Assembly (NCBI GenBank): GCA_963727915.1
Contig: CAVSID010000003.1
Span: 275,595-339,594, forward strand
DNA length: 64,000 nt
Origin: CAWAND01 sp963727915
Lineage (GTDB): Bacteria; Chloroflexota; Anaerolineae; Anaerolineales; E44-bin32
Direction: 5' to 3'
Part shown: positions 30,583 to 39,219 of the stretch, one piece after another
How the letters are laid out: the number at the start of each line of letters is the position of its first letter
Numbering within the stretch: the stretch's first letter is position 1
Position numbers and translations under genes: made by a program
Notes under the pieces: generated by a model
What the model was told of the DNA's origin: nothing
Seen by the model: the letters and a program-made list of their open reading frames with translations, nothing else
The model's database searches: none

Positions 30583-31965
30583 ATGTCGAAACCTATCGTC
30601 GCTCTTGTCGGGCGCCCCAATGTCGGCAAGTCGACACTCTTCAACCGTCTGATTGGGGAGCGGCTGGCTGTCGTCGCCGACCGACCGGGCACCACGCGGG
30701 ATCGGCTTGGTGGCGGAAGCGGAATGGCGGGGCCGAGCATTCGACGTGGTCGACACCGGGGGAATCGATCCCACCAAACCAGGCGTCTCCGAGCCCCTTT
30801 CCTCGAACTCGGCGGATTACATCCCGCAAATTCGCGCCCAGGCCGAAATGGCGGCCGCCGGTGCCGACGCCATCTTCTGCTCGTCGACGGAGAGACCGGC
30901 CCGATCCCCGCCGATCGTGAGGTCGCCGAACTGCTGCGCCGCCGCCTCCCCAACGATTCTGCGCCCAACGTGCTGCTGGTAGTCAACAAGTGCGACAACG
31001 CCGCTCGACGCGAACAGGCTCTGGAGTTCTTCGAGCTCGGGCTGGGCGAACCTATTCCTATATCCGCGCTCCACGGCACCGGGACGGGGGACTTGATTGG
31101 ACCGTTTGGTGGAAGTCCTTGCCTCGAGCCATTGAAGGGGAAGAGGACGACGACCGCGTGGGGATCGCCATCATCGGCCGGCCGAACGTCGGGCAAATCG
31201 AGCCTGTTGAACCAGCTTGCTCGGGGAAGAGCGAGTGCTGGTCTCCCCGATCCCGGGAACGACACGCGTGATGCGGTCGATACCCATATCGATTTCGAGG
31301 ATGTCCCCATCACGCTGATCGACACGGCCGGAATCCGTCGGAGGGGACGAGATCGAGCCAGGCGTCGAGAAGTACTCCGTCCTGCGGGCGCTAAAGGCGA
31401 TCGAGCGGGCCGATGTGGTCCTGATGCTGGTCGATGCTAGCCAGGGCGTCGCCGCCCAGGACGCCCATGTGGCCGGCATGGCCATCGAAAAGCTCAAGAG
31501 CGCGGTTGTCGTGGTGAACAAATGGGACCTGATTCCATCGGCCAGGCGGACAAGGCAGCCTTCACGCTGCACATCCGTCAGGCGCTGAAGTTCCTGGACT
31601 TCGTCCCGGTGCTGTTCATTTCCGCCCTCACCGGCCAGGGCGTGGATGAGGTCCTTCCGCTTGCCCTGGAGGTGCACGAGGAGCGCCTTCGGAGGATTCC
31701 CGACGTCGGAAGTCAACCGGCTCCTGCGAGATGCCATCGATCGCCATGCACCGCCCACACAATCCGGTCGCCGACTGAAGTTGTTCTACGCCAGCCAGGT
31801 GCGCTCGGATCCCCCCACCTTTGTGTTCCACGTCAATGATCCAAAACTGGTGCATTTCACCTACGAACGATTTCCTGGAGAACCAGATCCGCGAGCGCTA
31901 TGGGTTCTTGGGCACCCCCCTCCGACTGTCATTCCGGGCACGCCGGGAGTCTTCGTCGGACCTAG
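30583..31965 (+). CDS. der: ribosome-associated GTPase Der/EngA (frameshifted; end approximate)
   Basis: Double GTPase for 50S assembly. First G domain: ALVGRPNVGKSTLFNRL, PGTTRD, DTGGI, VVNKCD. Second: IGRPNVG(KS)SLLNQL, DTAGIRRRG, VVVNKWDL, ISALTGQGVD. C-terminal KH-like domain: FVFHVNDPKLVHFTYER with RERYGFLGTPLRL. At least six frame changes (near 30705, 30880, 31105, 31190-31250, 31350, 31530, 31715, 31870) break the reading. The stop given is the TAG after RARRESS, one frame off, and is tentative. Confidence 0.88.
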
Positions 31966-31980
31966 CCGACAGTCCCGGTC

Positions 31981-32009
31981 TTGCTCTGACCAGGTCAGAG
32001 CTTTATAAT
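31981..32009 (+). promoter_or_regulatory. lepB promoter with an operator-like palindrome in the spacer
   Basis: TTGCTC (31981-31986), 17-bp spacer, consensus TATAAT (32004-32009). The expected start of transcription falls on the GTG start codon at 32016 (leaderless). A perfect 19-bp palindrome GCTCTGACC-A-GGTCAGAGC (31983-32001) fills the spacer, the usual place for a repressor operator. Confidence 0.6.
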
Positions 32010-32015
32010 CCGTTC

Positions 32016-32623
32016 GTGTCCGAACCAAGAAGGATCGATCCGGCGCCCCATGATTGGGGCGCAACCGCCTCTCCAGGCTTTGGCCGACGTGTCCTCCATG
32101 CGCTGAGCGAGCTCTTCCAAACGCTGCTCATCGCCGCCATTCTTGTTCGTGGGGATCAACTTCGTTTCAGCGCGAATTCGCGTTGAAGGCAGCAGCATGG
32201 AGCCCAGTCTGCACGACAGGGAGTTCGTGGTCGTCAATCGCCTCGCCTACCGGTGGTCGGAGCCTCAGCGAGGCGACATCATAGTGTTCTACTACCCCAA
32301 CGACCCAAGCCGGCGTTTCATCAAACGCATCATTGGCCTGCCCGGCGACACGATATCGGTCGATGGCGGCCAGGTGATCGTCAACGGTTCTCTTCTGAAT
32401 GAACCTTACATCCTGTCGCCGCCTCGCTATCATGGCTCGTGGAGCGTCGGTTCGGATGAGCTCTTCGTGTTGGGCGACAATCGCAACAACTCGCTTGGAT
32501 TCAGAAAGATGGGGCATGCTCCCCTTCAATGACGTTATCGGCAAGGCAACACTCGTCTATTGGCCGCTCGACGATGTGGGCATGATTCCCCACTACAACC
32601 TGGCCTCTGCGGCTTCAAATTGA
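32016..32623 (+). CDS. lepB: signal peptidase I (frameshifted)
   Basis: Removes signal peptides from exported proteins. One membrane helix (LFQTLLIAAIL... FVGINFVSA), then box B with catalytic Ser in VEGSSMEPSL, box D with catalytic Lys in RRFIKRIIGLPGD, and box E GDNRNNSLGFRKMG. Frame changes near 32145 (inside the helix) and 32510. GTG start at 32016 matches the promoter position. About 200 residues, normal for the family. Confidence 0.92.
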
Positions 32624-32659
32624 GCCCTCGCATACAGTCCGAGCGCATCTGGAGAGCTA

Positions 32660-32668
32660 TGCTACAAT
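32660..32668 (+). promoter_or_regulatory. extended -10 before the BMC operon
   Basis: TG-C-TACAAT, 68 bp before the first BMC gene. No recognisable -35. The 14-mer GCTATGCTACAATC that includes it recurs at 33100-33113 inside rpiB. Confidence 0.35.
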
Positions 32669-32736
32669 CGCCGAACGAGCCACGGCTTGCCCGGCAGCGG
32701 TATAGATGAAGCCGGGCGCGAGACGAGAGGCGTGCC

Positions 32737-33299
32737 TTGAGCCCAGATATCGACGAGCAAGCGCTCCACGACCTGGTCGAACGCGTCGTCCTCAACGTCC
32801 TGGGCAAGTCTCCGCAGTCCCCGAGATCGCCACCAGCGGACAAAAGCTGGTCGCCATTGGTTCGGATCATCGCGGCGTCGAGCTCAAGCGACGAACTCAT
32901 GGCAATGCTGGATGAGCTTGGCTATGCCTGTGTGGATTGCTCCGTCGGACCTGCCCGGAGCCGGCGGATTACCCGGATATCGCCGAAGCTGTGGGCTTAC
33001 GAGTTGCGTCAGGCGAAGCCTGGCGCGGGATCGTGATCGATGGGGCTGGCATTGGCAGCTGCATCGCCGCCAACAAGGTGCCCGGGGTGCGTGCGGCGCT
33101 ATGCTACAATCAGGCCTCTGCCTCGAATGCTCGCGAGCACAATGATTCCAACGTGCTCAGCCTGGGCTCGGGTCTGCTTGGCGTGGCTCTTGCCCTGAAA
33201 ATCGTTCAAACTTGGCTGGAAACGCCCTTTGCCGGTGGGCGGCATGCAAGGCGAGTGGACAAGATTCGTGACCTGGAAAAACGCTACGGAGCACACTGA
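32737..33299 (+). CDS. rpiB: RpiB/LacA-type sugar-phosphate isomerase with encapsulation-like N-terminus (frameshifted)
   Basis: Aldose-ketose phosphate isomerase of the RpiB family: VAIGSDHRGVELKRE, then GIVIDGAGIGSCIAANKVPGVRAALCYN, NDSNVLSLGS and WLETPFAGGRHARRVDKI. It carries about 40 extra N-terminal residues: an amphipathic helix DEQALHDLVERVVLNVL and a Ser/Pro linker, the form of a BMC encapsulation peptide. TTG start at 32737; frame changes near 32830 and 32950. First gene of the BMC operon; probably packaged cargo. The isomerase substrate (ribose-5-P or a related sugar phosphate) is not fixed by sequence. Confidence 0.85.
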
Positions 33300-33307
33300 G
33301 CCAAACT

Positions 33308-34238
33308 ATGCCTAGCACGACGTCCCCTCTTGACCCTGAGCTGGTTCAACGTGTCGTCGAGACCGTTACACGTGAAGTCCTGCTCGCCCTGAGCGAGACC
33401 GAATCCCGCTCCAGGCAGGGCGAGGTGTGCAAGCAGGAATGCGCCGAAGGCCTGTGTGTGCAAACGTGCGTAGACGATGTTGGCCAGGTCGTTCGCGCCG
33501 GTGCTTCACGCGTGTCTGCCGGGCTGGGCGCTGTTCCGGCCGACCGCAGCATCGCTGGCAAAATCGACCACACCCTGTCTCAAGCCCGACGCTACGCCTG
33601 ATCAGATCGCGCAGCTCTGCTACGAGGCCAGGAAATTCGGCTTCGCCTCCGTCTGCCTCAACCCAACCCATGTCAAAATGGCGGCTGACCTGCTCAAGGG
33701 CTCCGACGTCAAGGTCTGCACTGTCATCGGTTTCCCGTTGGGGGCCACGCTGCCCGAGGTCAAGGCATTCGAAGCGCTGGATGCCATCAAGGACGGGGCA
33801 ACCGAGATCGACATGGTGGTCAACATCGGTGCCCTCAAGGCACGTGACTACACACTGGTGGCCAGGGACATACAGGGCGTAGTGGCGGTTTGCCATGCAA
33901 GGGGGGCGCTGGTCAAAGTCATCTTGGAAATGGCTCTCCTCGATGACGAAGAAAAGGTCGCCGGCTGCCTTCTCTCCAAGGAGGCCGGCGCCGACTTTGT
34001 GAAGACATCAACCGGTTTCGGCCCAGGTGGTGCCACAGTCGAAGATGTGGCGCTTATGCGCCGTGTGGTGGGACCCGAGATGGGTGTCAAGGCCGCCGGA
34101 GGGATTCACAGTTACGCCGAAGCCCAGGGCATGGTTCAGGCCGGTGCCACGCGGATCGGTGCCAGCGCTGGCGTGCGTATCGTGCGTGAGGCAAAGGGCG
34201 AAGGGCAATCTGCGGTGGAGAAGGGCAAGAGCTACTGA
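33308..34238 (+). CDS. deoC: deoxyribose-phosphate aldolase with encapsulation helix and Cys-rich linker (frameshifted)
   Basis: Class I aldolase splitting 2-deoxyribose-5-phosphate into glyceraldehyde-3-phosphate and acetaldehyde. Catalytic elements: EIDMVVNIGALK (Asp), KVILEMALL, Schiff-base Lys in FVKTSTGFGPGGAT, and Lys in GVKAAGGI. The N-terminus adds an amphipathic helix (DPELVQRVVETVTREVLLAL), a likely encapsulation peptide, and then a linker with four cysteines spaced C-x3-C-x4-C-x3-C (CKQECAEGLCVQTC). One frame change near 33590, just after KIDHT. Overlaps the next gene by the ATGA type. Confidence 0.92.
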
Positions 34239-34531
34239 TGGCCGGCCGTGCTGCAGCGCGCTGCCCCCAGTGCATGGTCGGGGAAATGACCCCCACCAAA
34301 GCCTTCTACTGCCAATGGTCTGACGGCCATTTCATCACCGCACCCGATTTTCCTGCCTGGGTATGCGATGTGTGCGGCGCCCGGGAGTACGAGCCTCAAG
34401 CAGTGCTCGAGCTTCAGACTTTGATCGAGATGAGCCATCCGACCGCTCGTGCACGCCAGCCCCGACGGCCAGCGCCGGGCAGAGATGATGCGAACGACCT
34501 GGCGCCTGCTCCCCATCGCCGCCATCCCTGA
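34238..34531 (+). CDS. YgiT/MqsA-like zinc-finger protein in the BMC operon
   Basis: 97 residues. CPQCMVGEM at the N-terminus and WVCDVCGAREYEPQAVLEL supply two CxxC pairs around a beta-hairpin, the arrangement of YgiT-type (MqsA N-terminal) zinc fingers. The MqsA HTH is absent; the C-terminus is basic and Pro/Arg-rich. The start codon overlaps the deoC stop and the pentamer gene follows 14 bp later, so it is co-transcribed with shell genes. No adjacent toxin is visible. Possible roles are small DNA-binding regulator or cargo accessory; neither is shown. Confidence 0.65.
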   Translation: MAGRAAARCPQCMVGEMTPTKAFYCQWSDGHFITAPDFPAWVCDVCGAREYEPQAVLELQTLIEMSHPTARARQPRRPAPGRDDANDLAPAPHRRHP

Positions 34532-34545
34532 CGGAGTAACGCCGA

Positions 34546-34836
34546 ATGCGCATTGCCAAAGTCGTCGGTGTCACAGTATCGACCATCAAGGACGAGAAGC
34601 TTCTCGGCCGAAAACTGCTGGTGGTCAGGGAGACCGATGAGACAGGTGAGTTATACGGGAAACCGATGGTGGCGGTGGACACGCTGGACGCCGGTGTCGG
34701 GGACCTGGTGCTCGTCGCACAAGGGAGCGCCGCCAGGCAGACCCCAATAACAGACAAGTCGCCCGTGGATACGGTCATCATGGCCATCATCGATTCGCTC
34801 GAAGTCGACGGTCGCGTGACTTTTCGCAAGGCGTAG
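34546..34836 (+). CDS. BMC-P shell pentamer (EutN/CcmL family), copy 1
   Basis: 96 residues: MRIAKVVGVTVSTIKDEKLLGRKLLVV, then VAVDTLDAGVGDLVLVAQGSAAR and VIMAIIDSLEV. This is the complete OB-fold pentamer that caps microcompartment vertices. Intact reading. First of three non-identical copies in the operon. Confidence 0.92.
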   Translation: MRIAKVVGVTVSTIKDEKLLGRKLLVVRETDETGELYGKPMVAVDTLDAGVGDLVLVAQGSAARQTPITDKSPVDTVIMAIIDSLEVDGRVTFRKA

Positions 34837-34854
34837 GTCAAGGATCGGTAACGT

Positions 34855-36355
34855 ATGGCTGAACAGCTCGACAGGGACCTGGCTTCCATCCAAGAAGCCC
34901 GGCGGGCCGCTGAAGCGGCCTACCAGGCGCATCTTTCTTTCTTCGACTATTCGCAGGAGCAGGTCGACAATATCTGCGCTGCGATGGCCGATGCCGCCGA
35001 GGCAGCCGCCGAACGGCTCGGCCAGATGGCGCACGATGAGACCGGTTACGGTGTCCCCGTCGCACAAAACCCTCAAGAACAAGTTCAGTTCGCGCAATGT
35101 CTGGGAGTCAATCCGGGACGTCAAGACCGTCGGCGTGATCCAGCGCGACGATGCCCGCGGTTTGGTCGAGATCGCTTGGCCGGTAGGTGTCGTCGCAGCG
35201 CTCAGCCCCAGCACCAACCCCACTTCCACCGTGATCTTCAAGACGCTCATCGCCGTCAAGGCGCGCAATGCCATCATTCACGCACCCCACCCCTCGGCCG
35301 TCAACTGCCTGCCGCGAGGCGGCGCGGATCATGGCCGAGGCGGCCGAGGCCAACGGGGCGCCCGCCAATCTGGTCCAGTGCTTGGAGACGATAAGTCTGC
35401 CCGGCACGCAGGAGCTCATGCGCCACAAACGCACCAGTCTCATCCTGGCCACCGGCGGCTCGGAGATGGTGCGGGCTGCCCACTCGGTCGGCAAGCCCGC
35501 CTACGGCGTCGGCCCGGGCAATGTGCCCTGCTACGTTGATCGCAGCGCCGACTTGCGCGCGGGCGGCGCGCTACATTGTGAGCAGCAAGTCCTTCGACAA
35601 CTCGGTCATCTGCTCCACAGAACAAGCAGTGGTCGCCGATGCTCCAATCGCCGCCGACCTCATGCAGCTCATGAAAGCGCAGGGCGCCTACTTCGTCAAT
35701 CAGGCCGAAGCCGATGCACTTCGGCGGACGCTCTTCTACCCGAACGGCGCCATCAACGTCAAGACCGTGGGGCAGACACCACAGGCCTTGGCAACCATGG
35801 CTGGATTTGGCGTGCCGGAATGGGCACGAATTCTGGTGGCCCCCATCGACCAGGTAGGGCCGGAGGAACCCCTGTCCCGCGAGAAGCTAACTACGGTGCT
35901 GGGTTGGTACGAGGCCCACGGCTGGCGGGACGGTTGTGAACGCTGCATTGAGTTGATCAACTTTGGCGGCCGGGGCCATAGCCTGGTAATTCACGCTGAA
36001 GACGAAGATGTCATCATGGCTTTTGGGCTTGAAAAGCCTGTCTTCCGGATCATCGTCAATTCGATGAGCTCTTTGGGAGCGATTGGACTGACCACCAACG
36101 TCATGCCGTCATTGACGCTTGGCCCGGGCGGTACCGGGCGGGCCATCACAGGCGACAACATCACCGTCTACCACATGTACAACGTCAAACGCCTGGCTTA
36201 TGAACGGCACACCCCGCCCCCCGAGGCGATGGCGCCGGCAGTGGGCACGGCTGCGCCCGCCTCACACAACGAGGGAAAGGCGGGACATCGACATTGAGCG
36301 GATCGAGAGCATGGTTCTGGACATCCTGGGAGACATCCAGCAAAAGGGCAGGTAA
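34855..36355 (+). CDS. CoA-acylating aldehyde dehydrogenase with C-terminal encapsulation helix (frameshifted)
   Basis: PduP/EutE-like enzyme oxidising acetaldehyde plus CoA to acetyl-CoA with NAD+. Seen: GVVAALSPSTNPTSTVIFKTL (cofactor fold), HAPHPSAVNC, LATGGSEMVRAAHSVGKPAYGVGPGNVP, catalytic Cys in SKSFDNSVICSTEQAVV, and FGLEKPVFRIIVNS. Frame changes near 35095, 35325, 35560 and 36275. After the last one the protein ends in DIDIERIESMVLDILGDIQQ, an amphipathic helix of encapsulation-peptide type; without that change it would end in an unrelated tail. It is the only signature core enzyme of the compartment. Confidence 0.9.
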
Positions 36356-36410
36356 ACGCTCACCGTAGGCCTGCTGGCCCATCCCGACACACATTTGTGG
36401 AGGAGTGAAA

Positions 36411-36744
36411 ATGCCTCAAGACATCGCAATGATCGCCTTAGGAATGGTCGAGAACGCGTGGCCTGGTGGGTTCAATCGAAGCCGCCGATGCCATGGTCAA
36501 GGCTGCCAACGTCACGCTTATCGGCTCCGAATACACCGGAGGGGGTTTTGTCACGGTGATGGTCCGCGGCGACGTTGGCGCCGTCAAGGCCGCAACTGAC
36601 GCAGGCGCGGCGGCCGCCAAGCGCGTGGGTGAGCTCGTCTCGGCCCATGTGATCCCTCGACCCCACGAAGAGGTCGAGATGATCCTGCCGCAGCGCACCA
36701 AGGGCAGCTTCGGCGGTCGGTCTGAATCATCTGCCAAGAAATAG
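36411..36744 (+). CDS. BMC-H shell hexamer (PduA/EutM-like), frameshifted
   Basis: Single BMC domain: MPQDIAMIALGMVET-, then GLVGSIEAADAMVKAANVTLIG, GGGFVTVMVRGDVGAVKAATDAGA and HVIPRPHEEVEMILP. AGGAG precedes the ATG at 36411. A frame change near 36455 falls inside the ETRGLVG motif. The C-terminal tail is basic and Ser-rich. It is the main facet-forming shell protein and the only BMC-H in the window. Confidence 0.92.
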
Positions 36745-36756
36745 CCGTAGGCGCCG

Positions 36757-37626
36757 ATGAAGCCACAGGCTGAACGCCTGCTCGATCAGGCCGCAGCGGC
36801 CTCGAAAGTCATCCATCACGCCCTGTTTCAGCTTCCGATGTTCGAGTGGGAGTGGATCTGGGCACCGCCACGATGGTGATGCTCGTGCTGGACGCTGATG
36901 GTCAACCGCTCGCCGGTCGGCTCGCGCCGGCCAGCGTCGTCCGTGATGGCCTGGTAGTTGATTTTATCGGTGCTGTCGACCAGCTGCGCCTGATGAAGGC
37001 GGAAGTGGAGCGAGATCTGGGCTTTGAGCTTACCCAGGCGGCCTCTGCCTTCCCCCCTGGCGTGGGGCACGCTGACGCGCAGGCGGCGGGCTACGTGCTC
37101 AGCAATGCCGGTCTTACGTGCACCGGGCTCATCGACGAGCCCAGCGCAGCCAACCAGGTTCTCGGGCTGACTGATGGCGTGCTGGTCGATATCGGCGGAG
37201 GGACGACGGGATTGGCCATCTTACACGATGGCCAGGTGGTGTACACGGCCGACGAAGCCACCGGAGGGACCCACTTCAACCTCGTGATCGCCGGCGCACT
37301 GGGGCTCAGCGTCGAAGACGCCCAAAGCCTTAAGGAGACCCCATCCGAGCAGCCGAGGCTGATGGCGATGGTCCGTCCGGTCATCGAAAAGGTGGGAGCC
37401 ATCATCACTCGCCACATCCAAGACTGGGACGTCGAAGGCGTCACGCTTGTCGGCGGGGCGAGCTGCCTTCCTCGGCCTGTCGGACGTCCTGCAAGACTAC
37501 CTGGGGCTCCCCGTTGGGCTCGCCCCCCATCCACAGCTTGTCACCCCACTCGGTATCGCATTGGCTGACGGCCTGGAACGGGTCAGCACGGCCGCCGGGT
37601 CTGCACTTGACTGGAGTCGCGCATGA
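36757..37626 (+). CDS. eutJ: EutJ-like actin/Hsp70-fold ATPase (frameshifted)
   Basis: VGVDLGTATMVMLVLDADG (phosphate 1 loop), LIDEPSAANQVLGL, VDIGGGTTGLAILHDG (phosphate 2) and VTLVGGAS (adenosine motif) are the Hsp70/actin-fold motifs of EutJ. About 289 codons with frame changes near 36845 and 37465; the second part ends in PHPQLVTPLGIALADGLERV. Proposed role, from EutJ context only: chaperone or assembly factor for BMC cargo. Its stop overlaps the next start (ATGA). Confidence 0.85.
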
Positions 37627-38252
37627 GTGATCAATTCGAACTTCGATGCTATGTCTATCTTGACCGGATGCAGCCTCAGTTTTCGGCCTTCATCGGCACC
37701 ATAACCCAGGGTGACCTGTCCACCGAGGGCATGGCATCTCTGTACATCGAGATGGCTCCCGGGAACGAGGTCTTTCGCGTGGTGGACATTGCCGTCAAGG
37801 CCACTCGGGCGCGGCCCGGCGTTCAGATCGTTGAACGCGAATTCGGCACGTTCGAAGTGCATCACGACGAGCAAGCCGAGGTGCTCGAAGCCGGCCACAT
37901 CGTCCTCGATCGACTGGGGCTCAAGCGCGAGGATCGCGTTAAACCCCAGGTTGTTTCCACCCAAGTGATTACCAACATCGACCCTTACCAGGCGCAACTC
38001 CTAAATCGGTTCCGCAAGGGGACGCTGTTGATCCCTGGACAGACCCTGCTTGTGCTGGAGACCGCCCCAGCAGCCTATATCTGTTATGCCTGCAACGAAG
38101 CCGAGAAGGCCGCCTCCATCAATCTGATCCACTTCTCAGGCATCGGCCGCTTCGGCCGTATGTGGCTGGCGGGGACGGAGTCGGAGATAGTCACAGCCCG
38201 CGACGCGGCCATCCAGTCTTTGGAGGGGCTAGAAGGCCGGGCCGGCAGCTGA
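37623..38252 (+). CDS. BMC-T tandem-domain shell trimer
   Basis: 209 residues with two consecutive BMC folds: residues about 8-100 (RMQPQFSAFIGTITQGDL, ending EAGHIVLDRLGL) and 110-205 (VVSTQVITNIDPYQAQLLNRF, then GRFGRMWLAGTESEIVTARDAA). Such proteins form pseudohexameric trimers, some with gated pores suited to larger metabolites or cofactors. Sequence similarity between the two halves is low. Intact reading. The GRMWLAG motif of the second half is the clearest BMC hallmark. Confidence 0.85.
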   Translation: MSDQFELRCYVYLDRMQPQFSAFIGTITQGDLSTEGMASLYIEMAPGNEVFRVVDIAVKATRARPGVQIVEREFGTFEVHHDEQAEVLEAGHIVLDRLGLKREDRVKPQVVSTQVITNIDPYQAQLLNRFRKGTLLIPGQTLLVLETAPAAYICYACNEAEKAASINLIHFSGIGRFGRMWLAGTESEIVTARDAAIQSLEGLEGRAGS

Positions 38253-38263
38253 CCGAGGCGATT

Positions 38264-38618
38264 ATGAGACGCGGCGAGTTCTACACCGAGATTGACATTA
38301 TCGACATGGTGAGAGCCGGCAAGCGATCACTGGTGCTGAATGAGGATGATCGCATCACCGACGTCGCTCGGGAGCGTGCCATCAAGGCAGGCTTCAATAT
38401 CAGCCGGCCGCCATCTGAAGCGGCCAAGCGACCTGAGTATCAAGCCCCTTCCATGTCATCTACCCGCCGGTCCGGCGGGACCAGCCCGGCGGGCCAGCGA
38501 GGCGATATCCACCAACGCGTGCGCAAGGCCGTTCAATCTAAGCTGGGCCAGGGCGTGGATCGCAAAGCTGATCGACGACATTATCCGACGCGTGCTCGAT
38601 CAATTGGGACTTCACTGA
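38264..38618 (+). CDS. small BMC-associated protein with C-terminal encapsulation helix (frameshifted)
   Basis: About 118 codons. The N-terminal module GEFYTEIDIIDMVRAGKRSLVLNEDD... ITDVARERAIKAGFNI resembles short motifs (hydrophobic patch, DVARE-A-x-G-hydrophobic) that I recall from several BMC-locus proteins of unknown function. A Pro/Ser-rich linker leads to a helix (IHQRVRKAVQSKLG) and a final amphipathic helix KLIDDIIRRVLDQLGL, encapsulation-peptide-like. Frame changes near 38455 and 38565. No catalytic domain, so it may be an adaptor linking cargo to shell. Confidence 0.65.
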
Positions 38619-38619
38619 T

Positions 38620-38935
38620 ATGCTGTTTGGAAGGGTTCTTGGACGTGCCGTCTGCACGATCAAGGTCGACGGCATCCAAGGCGTCCAACTCTTGTTGGTC
38701 CAGCCGTTGGACAAGAGGCTCACACCCGTCGATAGCGTCCAAGTGGCTGCCGACGTCGTCGAAGCCGGGCCGGGTGACTTGTGCTGTACTCACCCGCTCG
38801 CGTGAAGCGGCCCTGGCCATGCGCGACGAAACGTTCGTCCCAGTGGATTTGGCCATCGTGGGGGTGGTGGACGAGCTGGTGGTTCGGGAAGGCATCGATA
38901 TCGGGCTTGCTCCCGGCTACAACACATTCACCTAG
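38620..38935 (+). CDS. BMC-P shell pentamer (EutN/CcmL), copy 2 (frameshifted)
   Basis: MLFGRVLGRAVCTIKVDGIQGVQLLLVQPLD, then ADVVEAGPGDLC, a frame change near 38780, LTRSREAALAM and VDLAIVGVVDELVV: a complete EutN/CcmL fold of about 105 residues, longer than the other two copies. Starts 1 bp after the preceding stop. Confidence 0.88.
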
Positions 38936-38943
38936 GCAGCCTC

Positions 38944-39219
38944 ATGGTTATCGGAAAAGTCGTAGGCACGGTCGTCACGACCATCAGCCATCCCCACCTA
39001 AAGAACCGGCGTCTGCTCGTTGTCCAGCCGTTGGACCTGGAAGGAGAGGAGCAAGGCGATTTCATGGCCCTGGACAATTCCCACGCCGGCGTCGGTGACA
39101 CAGTGCTGGTAAACCGGGAGGGCAACGGCAACCGGCAGGCCCTTGGCATCCCCGACGGCTGCGTGATCTCCGTGATCGTCGGGATCGTCGACTCTGTCCA
39201 ACTTTATGACCAGCAGTGA
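38944..39219 (+). CDS. BMC-P shell pentamer (EutN/CcmL), copy 3
   Basis: 91 residues, intact: MVIGKVVGTVVTTISHPHLKNRRLLVVQPLDL, then ALDNSHAGVGDTVLVNREG and CVISVIVGIVDSV. Its last codons overlap the start of the regulator gene by 14 bp. Three paralogous pentamers probably occupy different vertices or mix in one pentamer. Confidence 0.92.
   Translation: MVIGKVVGTVVTTISHPHLKNRRLLVVQPLDLEGEEQGDFMALDNSHAGVGDTVLVNREGNGNRQALGIPDGCVISVIVGIVDSVQLYDQQ

Noticed and set aside
34238..34531. Complete MqsRA toxin-antitoxin system
   Set aside because: Only the YgiT-like zinc finger is present; no MqsR-like toxin or HTH domain is visible nearby.
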